Shown here: positions 6,784 to 10,294 of the stretch, one piece after another
How positions within the stretch are numbered: the first letter of the stretch is position 1
How the letters are laid out: the number at the start of each line of letters is the position of its first letter
NCBI GenBank assembly: GCA_029937135.1
Contig: JAPYQX010000080.1
Span: 1-10,294, forward strand
Direction: 5' to 3'
Length of the DNA stretch: 10,294 nucleotides
DNA from: Nitrospinota bacterium
GTDB lineage: Bacteria; UBA8248
Translations under genes and position numbers: made by a program
The notes under the pieces: generated by a model
The model's database searches: none
Seen by the model: only the letters and a program-made list of their open reading frames with translations
What the model was told of the DNA's origin: nothing

Positions 6784-8298
6784 TCAACTCTCGGGCGGGG
6801 GCTCCGGGAGGGAGAGCGCCCGCGACACCGCTACCGCGCCCTGAAGGGCGATGTAGCCGCAAATGTCGATTTCATCGGCCTGAAGCTCGCGGGGTTTATC
6901 GAAGTAAAGGGCCATCAAGCCCACCACTTTGTCCCCGACTCTCATCGGAAACACCGTGACCGATGCGATTCCCTCGTTTTTCAAAACCTCGGGCGCATCC
7001 TCCCACTCCGGTACGGAGAGAACTTCAACGAGGTCTCTCTCCTTTACGGCGATGTGCTCGGGAAGCTCTCCCGATCCGATAGCCACGGCGGCCCTGAAGG
7101 CGTCTCCGAGATTCGAACACGATATTTCGAACAGTTGGTCGAGATCGTCGTCGTAAACCGCGGAGAAGAACCGATCCGCACCGACATACCGGGCGGCCTC
7201 CTCGGTGCCGTAGGAAATCACGTCACGAAAATGGTCCCCGCGCGCCACCGATTCGCCCAAGCGGGTGAGCGCCGCGAAGGGTGTGTTGGAGGGCGGCGGA
7301 GAAATAACATCGCGCTTGGACTTATCGCCGGAATCATCATAGCTCCCATCAGTCCATCTTCTCCTCAACAACCAAAATGCACCGAGCAAAACGATCCAGC
7401 CGGCCAGAACGCCAACCGCCAGAGCCTGGTCGGTCTTTACCAGCTCCGCCGACGCAGCCATGCGGCCGGCCACGCGGACCAGGCGGAGGGTCCGGGTTCC
7501 TCCGGGAAAATCAATGAGAGACATCCACCGCTTCCCATCGTTTACCGTTTTAAAAGCCTCGGGATCGCAGCAGGCAAAAACCTCAAGACTCGGGCCCAGT
7601 CCCTTATCGAATCCCCGGCCGATGGCGTCGTTAACGAATTCAGAGCCCTTTCGGGCATAAAACACGATCTGGTCCGGCCCGGAGACGAGGAAAAGCCCGT
7701 CACCGGGGCCCATCTCATCTTTATCGAGAGAAATGAAATTCTCCGCGATCAAAATAACTCCCCAATACCCTTCGATGGATGGCGACGGAGAAACGATAAA
7801 CAGGGCCGGAATGTCCTCGAGGCGTCCCGCTTCGATATGGTACCGGATTCCTTTACCGCCCTTTTTCTGGTTCCGGAGAGCGGCCACGGCGCGTCTCCAA
7901 ACCATTCTCTCCGACGCACCGGGCGGCGGAACCCCTCCCTGGCGGCGCGAGGCGAGGATTTTGGCCCACTCATCGAGCACCACGGCGGCGGAGTGAACCC
8001 CCCTCCCGCCGCCACTGTAGTTCAACACGAAGACCAGAGCCTTTGTGACGGCGCCGGGCGGCGTCGAGGCGATCAGAAGCTCCGCGCCCTGGATTTGGTC
8101 CAGGCTTCTTTGAATCCGCGCACCGATTCTCACCCTGAGCATCTGAATCAGACGAAGGTCGGTTTCGTTGAGACTGGAAAAACGGGCCGAGCGGACAACG
8201 CCCTTTAAACCCCAGAAGGCGAACAACGCAACCAAGCCCGAGAAAAGGGCAAAGAGGAGGATTCGCTTCAGGGAAGATAAGTGCCTGACGGTTTTCAT
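6784..8298 (-). CDS. Membrane sensor-like protein with extracytoplasmic region and C-terminal GAF domain
   Basis: The 504-residue protein has a short cytoplasmic start, TM1 at about 11-33, a region of roughly 255 residues predicted outside the membrane (34-290), TM2 at 291-311 and a charged linker with RRR just after TM2. A GAF-type domain follows at about 345-493, with GTEEAARYVGADRFFSAVYD (364-383), ASVTVFPMRVGDKVVGLMALYFDKP (445-469) and a closing helix ending in AVAVSRALSL. This is the layout of a transmembrane sensor, yet no kinase, GGDEF, EAL, HAMP or DNA-binding output follows; the protein ends about 10 residues after GAF. The extracytoplasmic part could be a Cache-like ligand domain, though no specific family is recognised. 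The ATG start has no clear Shine-Dalgarno (only AGG 4 nt upstream). It follows the OppF-like gene by 140 bp and may have its own promoter. The ligand and partner are unknown. Confidence 0.72.
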   Translation of the reverse strand: MKTVRHLSSLKRILLFALFSGLVALFAFWGLKGVVRSARFSSLNETDLRLIQMLRVRIGARIQRSLDQIQGAELLIASTPPGAVTKALVFVLNYSGGGRGVHSAAVVLDEWAKILASRRQGGVPPPGASERMVWRRAVAALRNQKKGGKGIRYHIEAGRLEDIPALFIVSPSPSIEGYWGVILIAENFISLDKDEMGPGDGLFLVSGPDQIVFYARKGSEFVNDAIGRGFDKGLGPSLEVFACCDPEAFKTVNDGKRWMSLIDFPGGTRTLRLVRVAGRMAASAELVKTDQALAVGVLAGWIVLLGAFWLLRRRWTDGSYDDSGDKSKRDVISPPPSNTPFAALTRLGESVARGDHFRDVISYGTEEAARYVGADRFFSAVYDDDLDQLFEISCSNLGDAFRAAVAIGSGELPEHIAVKERDLVEVLSVPEWEDAPEVLKNEGIASVTVFPMRVGDKVVGLMALYFDKPRELQADEIDICGYIALQGAVAVSRALSLPEPPPES

Positions 8299-8355
8299 GC
8301 CTGCGGCCGGAGCCCCCGCGAGAACGCAGAAATACCAGGGCGAAGGGACAAGAGC

Positions 8356-8384
8356 ACTTTACCTGCTAGAGGGGAAAGCGGCAA
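8356..8384 (-). promoter_or_regulatory. Candidate promoter for the GAF-sensor gene
   Basis: On the minus strand TTGCCG (plus-strand 8379-8384, 4 of 6) is followed after 17 bp by TAAAGT (8356-8361, 4 of 6). The start point near 8349 would give a leader of about 50 nt before the ATG at 8298. This would make the sensor gene independent of the ATPase gene. No clear terminator was seen between the two genes; a 7-bp inverted repeat, TTGATTG/CAATCAA (8394-8400 with 8436-8442), encloses the ATPase stop codon, but its loop is 35 nt. Confidence 0.33.
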
Positions 8385-8438
8385 CAGTATTTTTTGATTG
8401 AGGGGCGCAAATAAAAAGAAGCGGCCACGGGCATCCAA

Positions 8439-9455
8439 TCAAGCGGAAACGGCGCCGCTGGATTTCGAAGAACCGAAAATCTTGTCAGCGAAGTGACAGG
8501 CGGTCATGTGCACGCCCGAGAGGACCTGAAGCGGCGGCACCTCGATGGAGCAAATATCTTCCTTGTAGGGACACCGGGTATGGAACCGGCATCCTGATGG
8601 CGGATTCACCGGGCTGGGAACATCTCCCCGGAGAATAATCCGCTCCTTTTTCACGCTGGCGGACGGATCGGGGACCGGAACCGCCGAGAGAAGAGCCTCC
8701 GTATAAGGGTGGCGCGGGGACATGATGAGCTCGTCGGCCTCGGCGATTTCGACGATTTCCCCCAAATACATCACGGCGATCCTGTCGCAGATGTGCTGGA
8801 CGACGGAGAGATCGTGTGAAATGACCAGGTAGGCGATGCCGTATTCCTTTTGGAGGTCCTGTAGCAGGTTGATTACCTGGGCCTGGATGGAGACATCCAG
8901 AGCGCTGACCGGCTCGTCCGCGATAATAACCTTGGGATTCAGGGCCAGGGCGCGGGCGATGCCGATTCGCTGGCGCTGGCCGCCGGAGAACTCGTGGGGG
9001 TAGCGGCGCATATGCTCCGGCCTGAGACCCACCTTATCGAGAATCTCGGCCACCTGCTCATCGCGCTTTTTACCCCTCGCGATCTTATGAATGGTGAGAG
9101 GCTCTCCCACGATGCTCCCGATCGTCATCCGGGGGTTCAGGGAGGCATACGGATCCTGGAAAATAATCTGCATTTCACGGCGGAGCAGGCGCATTTTCTC
9201 ACGCTCCAGATCAATGATATTCGTTCCCTTGAATATCACCTCGCCCGAGGTGGGCTCGATCAGACGCAGGATGGCCCTGCCCGCCGTGGATTTTCCGCAG
9301 CCGCTCTCGCCAACAAGACCCAGAGTCTCCCTCTCTGCGATATCGAAGCTGATTCCATCCACCGCCCGGACATAGTCACGAATCCTGGAAAAAACACCCC
9401 CCCGGACAGGAAAGTGCTTCACCAGGTTTTTCACTTCCAGTAATTTCTCGGCCAT
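8439..9455 (-). CDS. Oligopeptide/dipeptide ABC transporter ATP-binding protein (OppF/DppF type)
   Basis: This is the ATPase subunit of a peptide-type (or nickel/sugar, same family) ABC importer, acting at the cytoplasmic face of the membrane. From the ATG at 9455 it has 338 residues, normal for OppF/DppF. An in-frame GTG 84 bp upstream gives only a non-conserved extension. Visible motifs are Walker A GESGCGKST (49-57), Q-loop Q100 in IIFQDPYASLNPR, signature FSGGQRQR (156-163), Walker B VIIADEP (176-182), D-loop SALD (184-187) and H-loop H214. The C-terminal Opp/Dpp extension follows: HPYTEALLSAVP (249-260), then GCRFHTRCP with cysteines 289, 295, 302 and 320. Related Opp/Dpp ATPases bind an Fe-S cluster with such cysteines. 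All catalytic residues are intact. The start has only a weak GGGA about 10 nt upstream. The OppD, OppB, OppC and OppA partners are absent from both visible flanks. Confidence 0.93.
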   Translation of the reverse strand: MAEKLLEVKNLVKHFPVRGGVFSRIRDYVRAVDGISFDIAERETLGLVGESGCGKSTAGRAILRLIEPTSGEVIFKGTNIIDLEREKMRLLRREMQIIFQDPYASLNPRMTIGSIVGEPLTIHKIARGKKRDEQVAEILDKVGLRPEHMRRYPHEFSGGQRQRIGIARALALNPKVIIADEPVSALDVSIQAQVINLLQDLQKEYGIAYLVISHDLSVVQHICDRIAVMYLGEIVEIAEADELIMSPRHPYTEALLSAVPVPDPSASVKKERIILRGDVPSPVNPPSGCRFHTRCPYKEDICSIEVPPLQVLSGVHMTACHFADKIFGSSKSSGAVSA

Positions 9456-9679
9456 TTGGATTAATCCCAAGAGATGATATGTAGAGAATATGCCTTTGTT
9501 ATCTACCAAATCACCGGATAGAAAGCCAACAGCTCTCACCCCGTTAATGAAAAATCTGCTCCCAGGCAGGAAAAATATTCACGAAATCACCCTGTTTCTG
9601 CGGGTGGAGGAGGAGTCAGGAAGATGATAACTCCATGTATCTATTTGATATAAATGATATTATTACGTTGAACCTTTTT

Positions 9680-9695
9680 AGGCACACTCCTTGCC
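9680..9695 (+). promoter_or_regulatory. Sigma-54 (RpoN) type -24/-12 promoter
   Basis: AGGCACACTCCTTGCC fits the sigma-54 consensus TGGCAC-N5-TTGCW except for the first and last bases. The invariant GG (9681-9682) and GC (9693-9694) are exactly 10 bp apart. Transcription would start near 9706, giving a leader of about 114 nt before the ATG at 9820. Sigma-54 promoters need an activator bound upstream; the AT-rich region before 9680 would be the place, but no specific site is recognised. Many flagellar and nutrient-response genes use this class. Confidence 0.62.
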
Positions 9696-9723
9696 TATAC
9701 TTAATGCGCGGGAAGAGAACCGC

Positions 9724-9760
9724 CGGCCCATGAATCCTTCTTTACGGATGGAATGGGCCG
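9724..9760 (+). promoter_or_regulatory. Stem-loop in the leader of the sigma-54-driven gene
   Basis: A perfect 8-bp stem, CGGCCCAT/ATGGGCCG (9724-9731 with 9753-9760), encloses a second stem, ATCC/GGAT, with small internal-loop bases between them. It lies within the predicted 5' leader, some 60 nt before the start codon and clear of the ribosome site (GGTAGG, 9807-9812). No T-run follows, so it is not a terminator on the plus strand. It may affect mRNA stability or bind a regulator; no riboswitch class was recognised. Confidence 0.5.
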
Positions 9761-9819
9761 CAGTTAGAATTCATGAGGTTTTCAGGAAGCGTAAAACTTG
9801 ATGGGCGGTAGGCCTGATC

Positions 9820-10291
9820 ATGGCTGACATACCTTCGATTCTACCGGCTGGCGGAGCCGGCTCACTCGATCCCAGCCGCCCGGGCAAAAACGATAAAACC
9901 ACCGGCGGGCCATCGTTCTCGGATGTCCTCGACCGGACCAGCAACGCGGGCGAAGCCGGTCAGGTTATTCCAAGCCAAGGCCCGACCTCCCCTCCACCCT
10001 CCGGCGTATATCGGCCGGGTCGAAAACGCCCCGGCGGTGCAGGATACTGTCAGTCGGGCGAGCGATGAGTTTTTCCAGCTCCTTGAGTCATATCAGGGAC
10101 AGCTGGGCAACCCGGATGCCTCCCTCAAGGATATCGAGCCGCTGGTCCAGGACATGGCGCTCTACCAGGGCCGGCTCATGAACGATATCAAGTCGCTGCC
10201 CGAGGGCGATCCCGGCAGGGGAATCCTCGAGGAGATGGCCGGCATGGTCACCAGTGAGACCACGAAATTCTACCGGGGCGAGTACATCTAG
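9820..10291 (+). pseudogene. Small gene split by an apparent one-base frameshift, function unrecognised
   Basis: The first reading frame begins at the ATG at 9820, with GGTAGG 7 nt upstream, and stops at 10068 after 82 residues. The second frame (+1 relative to the first) continues to the TAG at 10289-10291. The two frames join naturally in the C-rich stretch at about 9983-10006: dropping one C from CCCC at 9989-9992 gives one protein of 156 residues. That protein would have a flexible Gly/Pro/Ser N-terminus with GGPSFSDVLDRT, then a helical C-terminal part (DEFFQLLESYQGQL, later SLPEGDPGRGILEEM and FYRGEYI). No signal peptide, membrane segment or catalytic motif is seen. The disordered N-terminus and short helical C-terminus are of the kind found in small flagellar or secretion proteins, and the sigma-54 promoter fits, but this is only suggestive. 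Sequencing error, true mutation and programmed shifting are all open. Confidence 0.6.
9923..10291 (+). CDS. Downstream frame of the split gene (C-terminal helical part)
   Basis: This is the frame an automatic caller would report as a separate 122-residue protein. Its first 30 or so residues (rich in R, P and A) look out of frame, and the ATG at 9923 has no Shine-Dalgarno. The protein-like part starts around YIGRVENAPAVQ and runs to FYRGEYI at the end; it is acidic and helix-forming, and its length and composition suit a structured domain. It is therefore best seen as the C-terminal part of the gene starting at 9820. Its family is not recognised. Confidence 0.45.
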   Translation: MSSTGPATRAKPVRLFQAKARPPLHPPAYIGRVENAPAVQDTVSRASDEFFQLLESYQGQLGNPDASLKDIEPLVQDMALYQGRLMNDIKSLPEGDPGRGILEEMAGMVTSETTKFYRGEYI

Positions 10292-10294
10292 CCG

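Larger units (their letters stand above)
9456..9819. other. Divergent intergenic region (364 bp) between the OppF-like gene and the small frameshifted gene
   Basis: This AT-richer stretch holds no convincing coding region. It contains a sigma-54-type promoter on the plus strand (9680-9695), an AT-rich segment at 9640-9665 with two GATAT copies where an activator or IHF could bind, and a leader stem-loop (9724-9760). A 10-bp palindrome, GGATTAATCC, on the minus strand (9458-9467) sits just upstream of the OppF-like start. No minus-strand promoter for the OppF-like gene with both boxes was convincing. Confidence 0.5.

Noticed and set aside
6736..8208. A 490-codon open frame on the plus strand
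   Set aside because: It lies wholly antisense to the GAF-domain protein gene apart from its first few codons. Its product is rich in R, G, H and P with no recognisable domain, as expected of an antisense frame in GC-rich DNA.
9456..9539. N-terminal extension of the OppF-like protein from a GTG at 9539
   Set aside because: The 28 extra residues are not part of the family, which starts at the MAEKLLEVKNLVKHF-type N-terminus, and there is no ribosome site before the GTG.
9624..9653. Nine-codon ORF after a GGAGGAG sequence
   Set aside because: It is too short to judge, and it lies upstream of the sigma-54 promoter, so it would not be on that transcript.
9696..9701. TATACT as a sigma-70 -10 box
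   Set aside because: It is a good hexamer, but no -35 lies at 16-18 bp; the nearest, TTGAAC at 9668-9673, is 22 bp away. The overlapping sigma-54 match is better.
9773..9811. Twelve-codon upstream ORF ending just before the start at 9820
   Set aside because: It has no Shine-Dalgarno and no informative codons; chance is the simpler explanation.

Overview
The window reads as a stretch of a GC-rich (about 60% by eye), gene-dense chromosome from a Gram-negative-type heterotrophic bacterium. The signs are a TRAP transporter with an exported solute-binding protein, a respiratory-type FAD hydroxyacid oxidase, an Opp/Dpp-type ATPase and a sigma-54-like promoter. The taxon cannot be fixed from these families. 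No rRNA, tRNA, insertion sequence, CRISPR array or phage gene was seen.

Left part (1-3874): a minus-strand TAXI-type TRAP transporter operon (solute-binding protein, then a fused 4TM/12TM permease that runs off the window edge). It is divergent from a plus-strand L-2-hydroxyglutarate oxidase-like gene (lhgO). The 335-bp shared control region holds a minus-strand promoter whose -10 lies inside a 24-bp inverted repeat, a roughly 200-nt leader with small hairpins, and a plus-strand promoter candidate with an 8-bp direct repeat. A strong stem-loop separates the binding-protein gene from the permease gene. The simplest reading is uptake of an organic acid coupled to oxidation of a 2-hydroxy acid; the substrate is inferred.

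Middle (3903-6561): a minus-strand three-gene unit of an EamA/DMT exporter-like permease, a cysteine-rich YkgJ-like metal-binding protein and a threonine/serine dehydratase-like PLP enzyme. The first two genes overlap by 14 bp, and the third starts 33 bp after the second stops. It converges on lhgO with only 28 bp between stop codons.

Right part (6784-10291): a two-TM membrane protein with a large extracytoplasmic region and a C-terminal GAF domain but no recognisable output domain; a solitary OppF/DppF-type ATPase gene without partners on either visible side; a 364-bp AT-richer divergent region with a good sigma-54 promoter match and a leader stem-loop; and a small plus-strand gene that is split by an apparent one-base frameshift. 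The sigma-54 promoter and the character of the small protein hint that a motility or secretion locus may begin there, but the next genes are outside the window.

The points most worth following up are the sigma-54 promoter with leader hairpin and frameshifted gene at the right end, the operator-like palindrome over the TRAP promoter, and the exporter/Cys-protein/dehydratase operon.
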